A stretch of DNA of 64,000 bases from Psychroflexus sp. ALD_RP9 (GTDB lineage: Bacteria > Bacteroidota > Bacteroidia > Flavobacteriales > Flavobacteriaceae): positions 2,464,001-2,528,000 of the forward strand of contig NZ_CP062973.1 of the NCBI RefSeq assembly GCF_017311165.1. The letters are read 5' to 3'. A program made the translations under genes and the position numbers. This document shows, piece by piece, positions 17,957 to 27,483 of the stretch; positions within the stretch are counted from its first letter, which is position 1, and each line of letters begins with the position of its first letter. The notes under the pieces are model-generated. The model was not told the DNA's origin and did no database searches. It worked only from the letters and a program-made list of their open reading frames with translations.

Positions 17957-19090
17957 TTATAAAGTACCTTTTGTACTTGGTAAAATCATTTTATCTGGGT
18001 CACGTTTAACTGCCATTTTAATTGCTTTTGCAAAAGCTTTAAATATCGCTTCAATTTTATGATGCTCATTTTGGCCTTCAGCTTTAATGTTAAGGTTTGC
18101 TTTTGCTGCATCTGAAAACGATTTAAAAAAGTGCATAAACATTTCAGTTGGCATTTTACCAATCATTTCACGTTTAAAGTCGGCTTCCCAAACCAGCCAA
18201 TTTCTTCCACCAAAGTCAATAGCTACTTGTGCAAGGCAGTCGTCCATTGGCAAACAAAAGCCATAACGTTCTACACCTAATTTATCGCCAATAGCTTGGG
18301 CAAATGCTTCTCCTAGAGCTAAAGCTGTATCTTCGATAGTATGATGCTCATCGACGTCAAGATCACCTTTTGTGTTTATATTTAAGTCGATTAAGCCATG
18401 TTTTGAAATTTGGTCTAGCATATGATCAAAAAATGCTAAACCTGTTGAAATATGACTTTTTCCTGTACCGTCTAAGTTAACTTCAACAGATATCTGAGTT
18501 TCTTTAGTATTTCGACTAATTGAAGCTTTACGTGAAGGCCAACATAAAAAAATTTTAATATCATCCCAGTTAGTAGTTTCAAGGACTATGTTTTGCTGAA
18601 GTTGTTCTACTTCATCAGAGACCTCTTCGTTGCCTAAGTTACGTTGATTGTTTATAAAAATTGCTTGAGCGCCCAAGTTTTGGGCTAGTTTCACATCAGT
18701 AAGTCGGTCACCAATCACAAAAGATTTTTTTAAATCATAATTATCTTTAAAATATTTACCTAGCAAACCTGTATTAGGTTTTCTGTTGGGTGAATTATCT
18801 TTTGCAAAGCTTTTATCTATAAAAATTTCTGAAAACGAAATACCTTCGGACGCAAGCGTATCGACAATAAAATTTTGGATTGGCCAAAAATCTTTTTCTG
18901 GGTATTGGTCAGTACCTAAACCATCTTGATTTGTAATCATAACCAATTCATAATCGGTAACTTTAGTAATTTTCTGTAAAGCTGTAATAACATGAGGTAA
19001 AAACTTTAACTTAGAAAAATCATCAACTTGTTCGTCTTTTGGCTCTGCGATAATTGTACCGTCACGGTCTATAAATAAAACGGGTTTCAT
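17957..19090 (-). CDS. hisB: Bifunctional histidinol-phosphatase / IGP dehydratase
   Basis: A 377-residue fusion. The N-terminal HAD phosphatase (about 1-165) has DRDGTII (nucleophile Asp8) and [15 protein letters not shown]; the C-terminal IGP dehydratase (about 185-377) has [28 protein letters not shown] and the terminal metal-site region [17 protein letters not shown]. It catalyses steps 6 and 8. It overlaps hisC by 4 bp. Confidence 0.98.
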   Translation of the reverse strand: MKPVLFIDRDGTIIAEPKDEQVDDFSKLKFLPHVITALQKITKVTDYELVMITNQDGLGTDQYPEKDFWPIQNFIVDTLASEGISFSEIFIDKSFAKDNSPNRKPNTGLLGKYFKDNYDLKKSFVIGDRLTDVKLAQNLGAQAIFINNQRNLGNEEVSDEVEQLQQNIVLETTNWDDIKIFLCWPSRKASISRNTKETQISVEVNLDGTGKSHISTGLAFFDHMLDQISKHGLIDLNINTKGDLDVDEHHTIEDTALALGEAFAQAIGDKLGVERYGFCLPMDDCLAQVAIDFGGRNWLVWEADFKREMIGKMPTEMFMHFFKSFSDAAKANLNIKAEGQNEHHKIEAIFKAFAKAIKMAVKRDPDKMILPSTKGTL

Positions 19091-20139
19091 AGGTCTAATT
19101 GATTTAGAGTGTGCATTAATTTTTTGTTTTGTTCAGGCGTACCGATACTAATTCGTAAGCAATTTTCACAGCCAACCTCTTGGTTTCTATTTCTCACGAT
19201 TATGCCTAAATCTAGCAACTCTTGGTAACGTTTGTTGGCATCATCTACACGGCATAATATAAAATTTGCATCGCTCGGAAATACTTGCTTTATGAATGAA
19301 ATTTCTTCAAGTTGTTTCATTAAAAGTTGGCGTTCTGAGGTTGAAATTTTAACCTGAAAGCTAACAGTATCGTAGTTTTTGATAACCTCTAAAGCCTTAT
19401 TTTGTGTTAATTGGTTAACATTATAAGGTGGTTTAATTTTTTCTAAAACATTAATTATTGAAGGATGCGCAAAACAAACACCAAGTCTAATTGCAGCATG
19501 ACCTAATGCTTTAGAGAAAGTTTGGGTAACGATTAGGTTATCATAAATTTGTAATTCACTTATAAATGAACTTGTTGAGCTATAGTCAATATAAGCTTCA
19601 TCAATTACAACCAAACCTTTAAATTGCTCTAATAGTAGTTTAATACTATTAATTTGCATGACATTTCCTGAAGGATTATTTGGCGAACATATGAAAATAA
19701 GTTTGGTAGCTGGCGTAATCGCATCAAAAACTGCAGTAGTATTAATCTGAAAACTTTCAGTAAGATTAACTTTTACTACCTCAATAGCGTTTAAATTGGC
19801 TAAAACCTGATACATGCCATAAGTTGGTGGCATGGTAATGACTTGGTCTTGATGAGGTTCACAAAAAGCCCTAAAAATTAAATCTAAAACTTCATCACTA
19901 CCATTACCAAGCATTAATTGTGTAGTTGAAACCGACTTTAGACTTGCTATTGCTTCTTTTAATTGAAGTTGATATGGATCTGGATAACGATTAAACTTAT
20001 TATCAAACGGACTCTCGTTTGCATCTAAAAAAAGTAAATCATCTTTAGTTGAAGAAAATTCATCTCGCGCAGAAGAATAGGCTTTCATAGCTTTTACATT
20101 CTCTCGAACTAGCTCGCTTAATTTTAGTTGATTTTTCAT
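19087..20139 (-). CDS. hisC: Histidinol-phosphate aminotransferase
   Basis: A PLP aminotransferase (step 7) of 350 residues, type I fold. It has [18 protein letters not shown] near the N-terminus, [20 protein letters not shown] near residue 151, and the PLP lysine in [16 protein letters not shown] near residue 209. It overlaps both hisD and hisB by 4 bp, so the operon is fully coupled here. Confidence 0.98.
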   Translation of the reverse strand: MKNQLKLSELVRENVKAMKAYSSARDEFSSTKDDLLFLDANESPFDNKFNRYPDPYQLQLKEAIASLKSVSTTQLMLGNGSDEVLDLIFRAFCEPHQDQVITMPPTYGMYQVLANLNAIEVVKVNLTESFQINTTAVFDAITPATKLIFICSPNNPSGNVMQINSIKLLLEQFKGLVVIDEAYIDYSSTSSFISELQIYDNLIVTQTFSKALGHAAIRLGVCFAHPSIINVLEKIKPPYNVNQLTQNKALEVIKNYDTVSFQVKISTSERQLLMKQLEEISFIKQVFPSDANFILCRVDDANKRYQELLDLGIIVRNRNQEVGCENCLRISIGTPEQNKKLMHTLNQLDL

Positions 20140-21437
20140 GCCTCATCACTTTCTTTAATAGCCTCTAATCTTTTAGACATTGCATTTTTATGAGCAGTAA
20201 GTCCTTCAGCTTCAGCCATTAACTCTACAGCAGCACCAATGTGTTTAATACCTTCTTGACTAATTTCTTGGTAAGTAATTGTTTTCATAAATGCGTCTAA
20301 ATTAACACCACTATATTGTTTGGCGTATGCATTTGTTGGCAGTGTGTGATTAGTTCCAGATGCGTAATCGCCTGCGCTTTCTGGTGTAAAATTACCAATA
20401 AACACAGATCCAGCATTAGAAATATGATCAACGAAAAAGTTGTTATCTCTTGTGGCTACAATAAAGTGTTCTGGTGCGTAATTGTTAATCAGTTCTGCTG
20501 CCTCAGTAAATGAATCTACTAAAATAAATTTTGAATTACTGATTGCAGCCTTAGCAATTTCAACTCTGGGTAATTGTTCAATTTGAGATTTTATCTCAGA
20601 TTTTACAGCTTCAATTAAAGTATTGTCTGTTGAAACTAAAATGACTTGAGAATCTGCTCCATGTTCAGCCTGACTCAATAAATCAGAAGCAACAAATGAA
20701 GGTTTTGCAGTTTCATCGGCCATAACTAGTAATTCAGACGGACCTGCTGGCATGTCGATGGCAACATCATAAGTTGTTGCTACTTGTTTAGCAACTGTTA
20801 CATATTGATTTCCAGGCCCGAAAATTTTATAAGCTTTTGGAATACTTTTAGTACCAAATGTAAGTCCAGCAATAGCTTGAATTCCGCCAACTTTAACAAC
20901 GGTTTCAATACCGCATAAATGAGCGGTATATAAAATTGCAGGATCTATTGTACCGTCTTTTCTTGGTGGTGTTGCTAAGGTAATCGTTTTGCAACCAGCA
21001 ATTTTTGCGGGAATTGCTAACATTAAAATACTCGAAAATAAAGGTGCGCTACCACCTGGAATATATAAACCAACACTATCTATTGGTTTTTTACTTTGCC
21101 AACAAGTTACACCAGGTTGCGTTTCAACTTTTGCTAAATTATTTATTTTTTGAGCTTCGTGAAATTTATAAATATTATTGTAGGCCAATTTGATGGCTTC
21201 TTTTAAGCCGACAGCAACAGAATTTGAGGCATCTTCAAACTCTTTAGAACTAACAATTATGTTTGAAATTTTAACACCATCAAACATTTCAGTATATTTT
21301 TCAATGGCTTCATCTCTATGAGATTCGATATCCTTAAAAATAGATTTAACAGTTTGCTCTAAATCGTCATAAGATTGCGTAGGTCTTTTCAGCAATTGAG
21401 ACCAATCTTTTTTAGGAGGAAATTTAATGGTGTTCAT
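20136..21437 (-). CDS. hisD: Histidinol dehydrogenase
   Basis: The last enzymes of the pathway: two NAD-linked oxidations of histidinol to histidine, zinc-dependent. The 433 residues include PGGSAPLFSSILMLAIPAKIAG, GPGNQYVTVAK, DMPAGPSELLVMAD, LLSQAEHGADSQ (zinc ligands Gln and His) and NAGSVFIGNFTPESAGDYASG followed by TNHTLPT. The start shares one base with the hisG stop. Confidence 0.98.
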   Translation of the reverse strand: MNTIKFPPKKDWSQLLKRPTQSYDDLEQTVKSIFKDIESHRDEAIEKYTEMFDGVKISNIIVSSKEFEDASNSVAVGLKEAIKLAYNNIYKFHEAQKINNLAKVETQPGVTCWQSKKPIDSVGLYIPGGSAPLFSSILMLAIPAKIAGCKTITLATPPRKDGTIDPAILYTAHLCGIETVVKVGGIQAIAGLTFGTKSIPKAYKIFGPGNQYVTVAKQVATTYDVAIDMPAGPSELLVMADETAKPSFVASDLLSQAEHGADSQVILVSTDNTLIEAVKSEIKSQIEQLPRVEIAKAAISNSKFILVDSFTEAAELINNYAPEHFIVATRDNNFFVDHISNAGSVFIGNFTPESAGDYASGTNHTLPTNAYAKQYSGVNLDAFMKTITYQEISQEGIKHIGAAVELMAEAEGLTAHKNAMSKRLEAIKESDEA

Positions 21438-22297
21438 TACAAAATCATTTTTTCAATAGGGTTTACTAAAATACTCTCAGCGCCAGCCGCTTTTAATTCG
21501 TCTATAATATCCCAAAATTTTTCTTGGTTAATTACAGTATGTATCGAACTCCAATTCTTTTCAGCCAAAGGCATTATTGTTGGACTCTTCATTCCTGGTA
21601 AAATTTTAATGATTTGATCAATCTTATCATTTGGTGCATTAAGCAATACATATTTGGCATCTTTGGCCTTCAAAACCGCATCAATTCTAAATAAAAGTTT
21701 ATCTAATATGTGCTTTTTATCAGAATTTAAAGTTGGTGATTTTACTAAAACTGCCTCGCTTTTAGTAATTTCTTCTACCTCTTTTAAATTATTTTTAAAC
21801 AATGTGCTACCACTTGAAACGATGTCACAAACAGCATCAGCTAAACCTATACTTGGTGCAATTTCAACTGAACCATTAATAAGGTGAATTTCGGCTTGTA
21901 TTTGATGTTGATTTAAAAATTTTTGAAGTGTGTTTGGATAAGAAGTTGCTATTTGTTTTCCATTTAAATCTTTTGGTGACTGATACTCAACTTGATTAGG
22001 TATGGCTATTGAAACGCGACATTTTGAAAAGCCTAATGATTTTAAGATAGGTAAATCTTCACCTTTTTCTAAACATAAATTCTCTCCGATGATTGCCGCA
22101 TCAACCACTTCATCCCTAAGATATTGTGGGATATCTCCGTTTCTTAAGTACAATATTTCAATCGGAAAATTTGATGCGCTTACCTTAAGCTGGTCTTTTC
22201 CGTTATTTATTGATATGCCACAATCTTTTAAAATTTGAAGCGAATCGTCATGTAAACGACCAGATTTTTGAATTGCAATTTTAAGTTTTTCTTTCAT
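21437..22297 (-). CDS. hisG: ATP phosphoribosyltransferase, long form
   Basis: Committed step of the pathway: joins PRPP and ATP. The 286-residue protein is the long HisG, with a periplasmic-binding-protein-like catalytic region (KIAIQKSGRLHDDSLQILKDCG and the PRPP loop DIVSSGSTLFKNNL) and a C-terminal ACT-like domain (about 215-286) for histidine feedback inhibition. It is the first structural gene of the operon, 67 bp after the leader-peptide stop with the attenuator in between. Confidence 0.98.
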   Translation of the reverse strand: MKEKLKIAIQKSGRLHDDSLQILKDCGISINNGKDQLKVSASNFPIEILYLRNGDIPQYLRDEVVDAAIIGENLCLEKGEDLPILKSLGFSKCRVSIAIPNQVEYQSPKDLNGKQIATSYPNTLQKFLNQHQIQAEIHLINGSVEIAPSIGLADAVCDIVSSGSTLFKNNLKEVEEITKSEAVLVKSPTLNSDKKHILDKLLFRIDAVLKAKDAKYVLLNAPNDKIDQIIKILPGMKSPTIMPLAEKNWSSIHTVINQEKFWDIIDELKAAGAESILVNPIEKMIL

Positions 22298-22306
22298 AGC
22301 TTTAAA

Positions 22307-22342
22307 TTAAAAAACCCGTTTAAACAAATGCTTAAACGGGTT
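22307..22342 (-). terminator. Attenuator terminator of the his operon
   Basis: On the minus strand AACCCGTTTAA (read from 22342) pairs with TTAAACGGGTT and is followed by six U, just before hisG. The loop holds GCATTTGTT (22323-22331), which is the exact complement of AACAAATGC in the leader-peptide coding region (22373-22381). A competing antiterminator can therefore form. Confidence 0.9.
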
Positions 22343-22364
22343 ATGAGTTATAGTAAAACTTACA

Positions 22365-22430
22365 TCAACGCAGCATTTGTTCGTGATTTAACGAATACCA
22401 AACATGATGATGTAAATGTGTAAATTTCAT
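22365..22430 (-). CDS. Histidine operon leader peptide
   Basis: A 21-codon reading frame starting ATG at 22430 and ending TGA at 22365. The peptide begins MKFTHLHHHVWY and has five histidines in 21 residues, including three in a row at positions 7-9. Position, composition, terminator and competing pairing together indicate ribosome-mediated attenuation: scarcity of charged tRNA-His should stall the ribosome on the His codons and favour antitermination. Confidence 0.9.
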   Translation of the reverse strand: MKFTHLHHHVWYSLNHEQMLR

Positions 22431-22436
22431 ACGATA

Positions 22437-22466
22437 CAAAATTAACTATAAGTCTGATATGTACAA
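22437..22466 (-). promoter_or_regulatory. Promoter of the his operon
   Basis: Minus strand TTG (22464-22466), a 19-bp spacer, then TAATTTTG (22437-22444), a full consensus match. The predicted transcription start falls only about 1-3 nt before the leader ATG at 22430, so the leader peptide is probably translated from an almost leaderless mRNA. Confidence 0.75.
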
Positions 22467-22491
22467 ACTATTATTAAGTTTTAAGATATTT

Positions 22492-23307
22492 TTAATTATT
22501 ACCTAATATGATTGGTAAACCTTCATCGCCTGAACCGATAACGATTACTTTGGAGTTAGAAGAGTTTGAAAGCTCGAGTGTCGCTTGAATTCCCTTTTCT
22601 CTCAGAATTTTATCAGTTAAAGAAGCACTTAAAATCTCATTAGCTCGTGCTTTACCTTCGGCTTCAATACGTTGGCGCTCTTTTTCTTTTTCGGCTTTTT
22701 CTAATCGGTATTGATACTCTAATGATTCTTGCTCTTGCTTCAATTTACGTTCAATAGCACCTTTAATTGTTGGCGGTAATGAAACATCACGAACTAAAAT
22801 TCTATTAACTAAAACGTATTGGTCTCTCAATAATTGTTCTGTCTCTTCGTACATTTCTTTTTGAATTGACTCACGCTTTTGCGCATATAATTCTTCAGGC
22901 TTGTAACGTCCTACAACCGTTCTTGTTGCAGACCTTACAGCTGGTTGAATTAATCGTCTAACATAATCTTCACCACGTTCTTTGTGCAAAAGTCCTAGTC
23001 TATCATAATCTGGCTCAAACCAAATCGTAGCATCTAGTTTAATATCTAGTCCGTTTGAAGATAAAACCGTCATTTTTTCATCAATTGTTTGCTGTCTAAC
23101 TTCATAGACAAACACATCATTCCATGGAGCAACAATATGAAATCCTTCATCTAAAGGTGGCTCGTCAGTAACAACACCACCGCCAAAACGTTTAAATAAA
23201 ACGCCGGCTTCACCTGAACTAATATTGACTGTTGAATTTGAAATAAAGATAATACCGATAATTACAACAATTATTATTGGTACTATTGATTTTGGTAACT
23301 TTTCCAT
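22492..23307 (-). CDS. Prohibitin / SPFH-family membrane protein
   Basis: A 271-residue protein with one N-terminal membrane span (about residues 8-26), an SPFH domain (GEAGVLFKRFGGGVVTDEPPLDEGFHIVAPWND onward, about 33-190), and a charged helical coiled-coil segment (KLKQEQESLEYQYRLEKAEKEKERQRIEAEGKA, about 188-225). Such proteins form large membrane rings that scaffold proteases. It sits just upstream of the his promoter in the same orientation and 11 bp after the vWA-like gene. Confidence 0.9.
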   Translation of the reverse strand: MEKLPKSIVPIIIVVIIGIIFISNSTVNISSGEAGVLFKRFGGGVVTDEPPLDEGFHIVAPWNDVFVYEVRQQTIDEKMTVLSSNGLDIKLDATIWFEPDYDRLGLLHKERGEDYVRRLIQPAVRSATRTVVGRYKPEELYAQKRESIQKEMYEETEQLLRDQYVLVNRILVRDVSLPPTIKGAIERKLKQEQESLEYQYRLEKAEKEKERQRIEAEGKARANEILSASLTDKILREKGIQATLELSNSSNSKVIVIGSGDEGLPIILGNN

Positions 23308-23318
23308 TATTATTTATT

Positions 23319-25325
23319 TTAGTTTAATCCTTTATATTTTCTGAGCATCCACTCAATTCCCAAAGTTAATATTAATAAACCAAGTATGTACTTAATTTCA
23401 ATAAAACCCAGCTTTTTTACGAAAGATTTTTGAATTGCTTTAGGATTTTTACTTAAAATTGAATTGATTAAATCTTTAGAGTTGTTTTGTAAAAATATAT
23501 TTTCTTTTAATAAACCAGTTGCTAAAAACTCAAAATTGGCTTGCTGATCTTGAAGTTCGCGATTAAAATCGATAATACTAAAATCTCCAGTTTTTGAAAA
23601 TGCCTCAGCTGAAATTTTATATGAATAATTACCCGTTGGTAAACTAGAAATTGAGGATGAAAATTGATTAGCATCGCGAGCCATACTAATTGTTTCTATG
23701 GCATTAGTTTTTAAGTTGGTTATTGACAAATTTAATTTAGCATCAGATTTAAAGTTATAATTAGCATCATAAAACTTTGCTGAAATTTTGCCAGCTTCAC
23801 CTCTATTATAAAAATTTTTAACATTTACAGTTAAACGCTCACGACGCTTTTTGTTAGACAAAAATTGTATGTGTTGGTCTAAAAATCTATCAAACATATT
23901 AAAATTGCCTAGTAACTGATAAGTTTTAGAGCGCCACATCCAAATATTTTCACCAAATAAAACACTAAGCTTATGATTATTTACATTTTTAGTAATCCAC
24001 AGCGGATTACCATCTTTAAAACCATTTACTTTTTGATCAAGTAGCGTTTGAAAGTTATCAGTTAGCTTTACGCGACTTAATTGATTTTTTAAGGGTGGAA
24101 AATCTTGAAAAGGTAAATTTACAGTCTCATAATACGAAAATGAATTTGAAGTTTCTGCTTGTATATCTTCAATTAAACTGGAAGTGCGTTTTGAAAAACC
24201 AAAATCAATATCTGTTAACATATTGTAATCGGTTGAAGTTCCTCCAACAATAAACAAACTTTGTTTTGCGTCTATAATCTGAGATAATAAAGGCTTAAAT
24301 ACCTGTGTTGGCTGATAAGCAATAATTAAATTATAATTAGATAAATCACTGACTTCTTGTGACTTTTTTAATGCAAATTGATATTGATTTGATGCTGAAA
24401 TTGAAGATTTTAACGCGCCAATATCTGGATGTATGATATCTGAAATTAATAGAATATTATAACGATTGTCTATAATTTCAATACCAAACGATCTCTTGTT
24501 GTTGGCTGTATTTTTTTCATTTTTTACTGCATCAACTGCAACTTGATAGACTTGTTTACCAAGTTGAGCTGCTTTAACTTCAAATTTAAATTGTCCGGTG
24601 GCATTCGGTGATAATTCAATATTTTTTTGAGCGACTAACTGATTATCTTTTTGCAATTTAAGCTTTGTTGTAACTTCAGAATTACTGTTATTTTCTACAA
24701 AAACTTCAACTGGAAAATTATTATCTAAAAAAGCATAAGCGTTTTGATTAGTTCGGCTTAAATTAATGTCATCAACTTGTGTTGTATCACCTACAATAAT
24801 TCCATAATTTCTAACTTTTAATGATTCTGTTAAGCTATAATCGATAGATTGACCAAAGTTTTGATTGGCATCAGTAATGGTAATGAAGTGTGCGTTTTTG
24901 TCTTTTAGATTAATATAAAAGTTAAATAAAGAACTGAGATTAGTGTAGTTTTGATTAAAGCTTAGAGAGTCTAAAACCTCCACATCGTTTCCAAATTTTA
25001 ATAAATTAACATCAAAAACTTCATTAAGTTCTGGATGGTCTTCTAAGGTTTTAACTAGTTGAGTTACTTCAGTAGAGTCGCCTAAATAGTTCATCGACTC
25101 ACTATCATCAACACTGATATACAATTTTGGCTTTTCTGTACTTACTTGAGTTAATTCAGTAGAAAAATCAAATAAAAGCGTAATTATAATAAAAAAGGAT
25201 AAAAACCTGAGACCAATTAATAGCCACTTGCTTTTATCCTTTAGGTAATTTTTATAAAATAAAAGACTGAGACCAAATGAAACTATGCTGTTAAGCAATA
25301 TAAAAATAATGGTCTCGATAGTCAT
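23319..25325 (-). CDS. Membrane protein with divergent vWA-like domain
   Basis: A 668-residue protein with two N-terminal membrane spans (about 5-25 and 34-54), a region with a degenerate MIDAS-like sequence (YISVDDSESMNYLGDST near residue 70), a CARDB-like or Ig-like stretch (about 190-280), a DUF-like glutamine-amidotransferase-type segment, and a C-terminal membrane span (about 645-665). The layout matches Bacteroidota vWA-domain or BatA-like membrane proteins. No ATPase partner is adjacent. The function is unknown; sensing or envelope complex assembly is possible. Confidence 0.65.
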   Translation of the reverse strand: MTIETIIFILLNSIVSFGLSLLFYKNYLKDKSKWLLIGLRFLSFFIIITLLFDFSTELTQVSTEKPKLYISVDDSESMNYLGDSTEVTQLVKTLEDHPELNEVFDVNLLKFGNDVEVLDSLSFNQNYTNLSSLFNFYINLKDKNAHFITITDANQNFGQSIDYSLTESLKVRNYGIIVGDTTQVDDINLSRTNQNAYAFLDNNFPVEVFVENNSNSEVTTKLKLQKDNQLVAQKNIELSPNATGQFKFEVKAAQLGKQVYQVAVDAVKNEKNTANNKRSFGIEIIDNRYNILLISDIIHPDIGALKSSISASNQYQFALKKSQEVSDLSNYNLIIAYQPTQVFKPLLSQIIDAKQSLFIVGGTSTDYNMLTDIDFGFSKRTSSLIEDIQAETSNSFSYYETVNLPFQDFPPLKNQLSRVKLTDNFQTLLDQKVNGFKDGNPLWITKNVNNHKLSVLFGENIWMWRSKTYQLLGNFNMFDRFLDQHIQFLSNKKRRERLTVNVKNFYNRGEAGKISAKFYDANYNFKSDAKLNLSITNLKTNAIETISMARDANQFSSSISSLPTGNYSYKISAEAFSKTGDFSIIDFNRELQDQQANFEFLATGLLKENIFLQNNSKDLINSILSKNPKAIQKSFVKKLGFIEIKYILGLLILTLGIEWMLRKYKGLN

Positions 25326-25329
25326 ATAA

Positions 25330-26076
25330 TTAAGTTAACATGCCACCATCAACACTTAAAGTTTGACCTGTGATGTAGTTACTCATATCACTTGCTAAAA
25401 ACACACAAGCATTTGCAATATCAGTTGGTGTTCCACCACGTTTTAAAGGAATAGCTTGTCGCCATTGGTCAACTGTTGTTTCGTCAAGTTTAGCCGTCAT
25501 TTCAGTTTCTATAAATCCTGGTGCAATAACGTTAGATCTAATGTTTCTTGAACCTAATTCTAAAGCAACTGATTTAGAGAAACCAATAATACCAGCTTTT
25601 GAGGCTGAATAATTAGCTTGTCCTGCATTTCCTTTAATACCTACAACTGAGCTCATGTTAATAATGCTTCCATGACGCTGCTTTAACATAGGTCGTAAAA
25701 CTGCTTTGGTAAGGTTAAATACAGAATTTAAATTAACTTCAATAACTTTATTAAAGTCTTCTTCAGACATACGCATAAGAAGATTGTCCTTAGTAATCCC
25801 TGCATTATTTATTAAAACATCAATACTTCCAAAATCTTTTATTACATCGGCTGCCAACTGCTGTGCTTGATCAAAATTTGAAGCATCAGATTGGTATGCT
25901 TTAGCTTGAATCCCAAAACTCTCTAATTCTTTAACTAATGTCTCAGCTGCATTTGAAGATGAATTATAAGTAAAGGCAACATTAGCGCCATGTTGAGCAA
26001 AAACTTCAGCGATACCTTTACCAATTCCTCGGCTTCCGCCAGTAATTATGACGTTTTTATTTTCTAATAATTTCAT
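25330..26076 (-). CDS. fabG: 3-oxoacyl-ACP reductase
   Basis: NADPH-dependent reductase of the fatty-acid elongation cycle. The 248-residue short-chain dehydrogenase has the cofactor loop TGGSRGIGKGIAEVFA, NNAG at about 88-91, the catalytic serine in NMSSVVG, YSASK with the Tyr/Lys pair, and a C-terminal GQTLSVDGGML. It is full length. It lies downstream of sucD past a hairpin and 4 bp before the vWA-like gene. Confidence 0.95.
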   Translation of the reverse strand: MKLLENKNVIITGGSRGIGKGIAEVFAQHGANVAFTYNSSSNAAETLVKELESFGIQAKAYQSDASNFDQAQQLAADVIKDFGSIDVLINNAGITKDNLLMRMSEEDFNKVIEVNLNSVFNLTKAVLRPMLKQRHGSIINMSSVVGIKGNAGQANYSASKAGIIGFSKSVALELGSRNIRSNVIAPGFIETEMTAKLDETTVDQWRQAIPLKRGGTPTDIANACVFLASDMSNYITGQTLSVDGGMLT

Positions 26077-26091
26077 TGTATAAATATATTA

Positions 26092-26132
26092 AAACCACAA
26101 AAACCTCTTATGCTAGGAGGTTTTTGTGGTTT
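26092..26132 (-). terminator. Hairpin terminator after sucD
   Basis: A 16-bp perfect stem (26092-26107 with 26117-26132, AAACCACAAAAACCTC and complement) around a 9-nt loop, starting 11 bp beyond the sucD stop. The arms are A/T-rich at the base; the U run on the minus strand is short, so termination may be partial. Confidence 0.75.
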
Positions 26133-26142
26133 AAATTAGAGT

Positions 26143-27015
26143 TTAGCCTAGTACTTCACTAACTTTTTTACCGATTTCAGCAGGTGAGTTAACAACGTGA
26201 ATCCCGCAATCTTTTAAAATTTCTTTTTTGGCTTGAGCTGTATCTTCACTGCCGCCAACAATAGCACCAGCATGACCCATTGTACGTCCAGCTGGAGCAG
26301 TTTCTCCAGCAATAAAACCAACAACAGGCTTTTTGCTACCACTGTTTTTGTACCAGTTTGCAGCTTCGGCTTCTAACTGACCACCAATTTCACCAATCAT
26401 TACTACGCATTCAGTCTCTGGATCGTTTACTAAAAGCTCAACGGCATCTTTAGTTGTTGTTCCTATAATTGGGTCACCACCAATACCAATGGCTGTTGTA
26501 ATACCTAAACCTTCTTTTACCACTTGGTCAGCAGCTTCATAAGTTAAAGTTCCTGATTTTGAAACAATACCAACTTTACCTTTTTTGAAAACAAAGCCAG
26601 GCATAATACCAACTTTAGCTTCTTCTGGTGTAATTACACCAGGACAGTTAGGTCCGATTAAACGACAATCTTTATCTTTTATATAGTTTGAGGCTTTAAT
26701 CATATCTGAAACTGGGATACCTTCGGTGATTGCAATAATAACCTTGATTCCAGCATCGGCTGCTTCCATTATTGCATCGGCAGCAAAAGCTGGTGGAACA
26801 AATATAATTGATGTATCGGCTCCAGCTTTTTCAACAGCATCTGAAACTGTGTTGAAAACAGGTTTGCCTAAATGTTCAGTGCCACCTTTTCCTGGCGTCA
26901 CACCGCCAACTACATTAGTGCCATAGTCTATCATTTGACCAGCATGAAAGGTACCTTCACTACCAGTAAAACCTTGAACAATAATTTTTGAATTTTTATT
27001 TACTAAAACGCTCAT
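26143..27015 (-). CDS. sucD: Succinyl-CoA synthetase alpha subunit
   Basis: TCA-cycle enzyme subunit that carries the phosphohistidine and the CoA-binding domain. The 290 residues contain [21 protein letters not shown] at the N-terminus, the CoA-binding Rossmann region, [12 protein letters not shown], and the active histidine in [14 protein letters not shown] near residue 246. The beta subunit gene is not in the window. A -7 box TACTTTTG lies at 27038-27045 (minus) without a clear TTG partner. Confidence 0.97.
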   Translation of the reverse strand: MSVLVNKNSKIIVQGFTGSEGTFHAGQMIDYGTNVVGGVTPGKGGTEHLGKPVFNTVSDAVEKAGADTSIIFVPPAFAADAIMEAADAGIKVIIAITEGIPVSDMIKASNYIKDKDCRLIGPNCPGVITPEEAKVGIMPGFVFKKGKVGIVSKSGTLTYEAADQVVKEGLGITTAIGIGGDPIIGTTTKDAVELLVNDPETECVVMIGEIGGQLEAEAANWYKNSGSKKPVVGFIAGETAPAGRTMGHAGAIVGGSEDTAQAKKEILKDCGIHVVNSPAEIGKKVSEVLG

Positions 27016-27090
27016 AAGATTTGTGATTTTTCTTTAACAAAAGTAATTTATTAGGATGAACCTAAAAAGTTTATAGACTTAAAAATAGGT

Positions 27091-27483
27091 TCAAATTTGT
27101 TTTTTAACTTCAATTTCATCTTCGGCTGGCATACTCATGATTTCAGCTTTTGAAATCTTAGCATCTTCTAATTTCCAAATAGCCATGAAATGTGCTAAAG
27201 CATGCAGCTCTTCAGATTCAATAGATTCAACAAAATAGGTAAAATGTGTAACAACAGCATGGTCAGTTGTGATGATGTCATGAAATTCGGCTGTCATATT
27301 TAAAAATGATTTGCCCATTTTTGTGGTTAAATCACCAAATCCTTTTAAATCTAATTCATAAAATGCCTCAGAACTTCGCCAGTGAATGATGGCATCTTCA
27401 TGAAAATATTGTTTTAAAACATCACTATTTTTAAAATAATCAGATTCTAAAAAATCGACTACTTTATTTGATTCTTGTAACAT
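27091..27483 (-). CDS. NTF2-like / SnoaL-type small protein
   Basis: A 130-residue protein starting MLQESNKVVDFLESDYF, with the cone-shaped alpha-beta NTF2 pattern (LKQYFHEDAIIHWRSSEAFYELDLKGF...MGKSFLNMTAEFHDIITTDHAVVTHFTY). A longer reading frame upstream (to 27591) lies inside the lpxD-like gene and has no family resemblance, so the ATG at 27483 is chosen. It overlaps the lpxD-like stop by 20 bp. Function unknown; such proteins are varied in role. Confidence 0.75.
   Translation of the reverse strand: MLQESNKVVDFLESDYFKNSDVLKQYFHEDAIIHWRSSEAFYELDLKGFGDLTTKMGKSFLNMTAEFHDIITTDHAVVTHFTYFVESIESEELHALAHFMAIWKLEDAKISKAEIMSMPAEDEIEVKKQI

Noticed and set aside
23319..25325. vWA-like protein as part of a MoxR-vWA (Bat) operon
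   Set aside because: No MoxR ATPase or further Bat genes are adjacent; the neighbours are fabG and a prohibitin-like gene.
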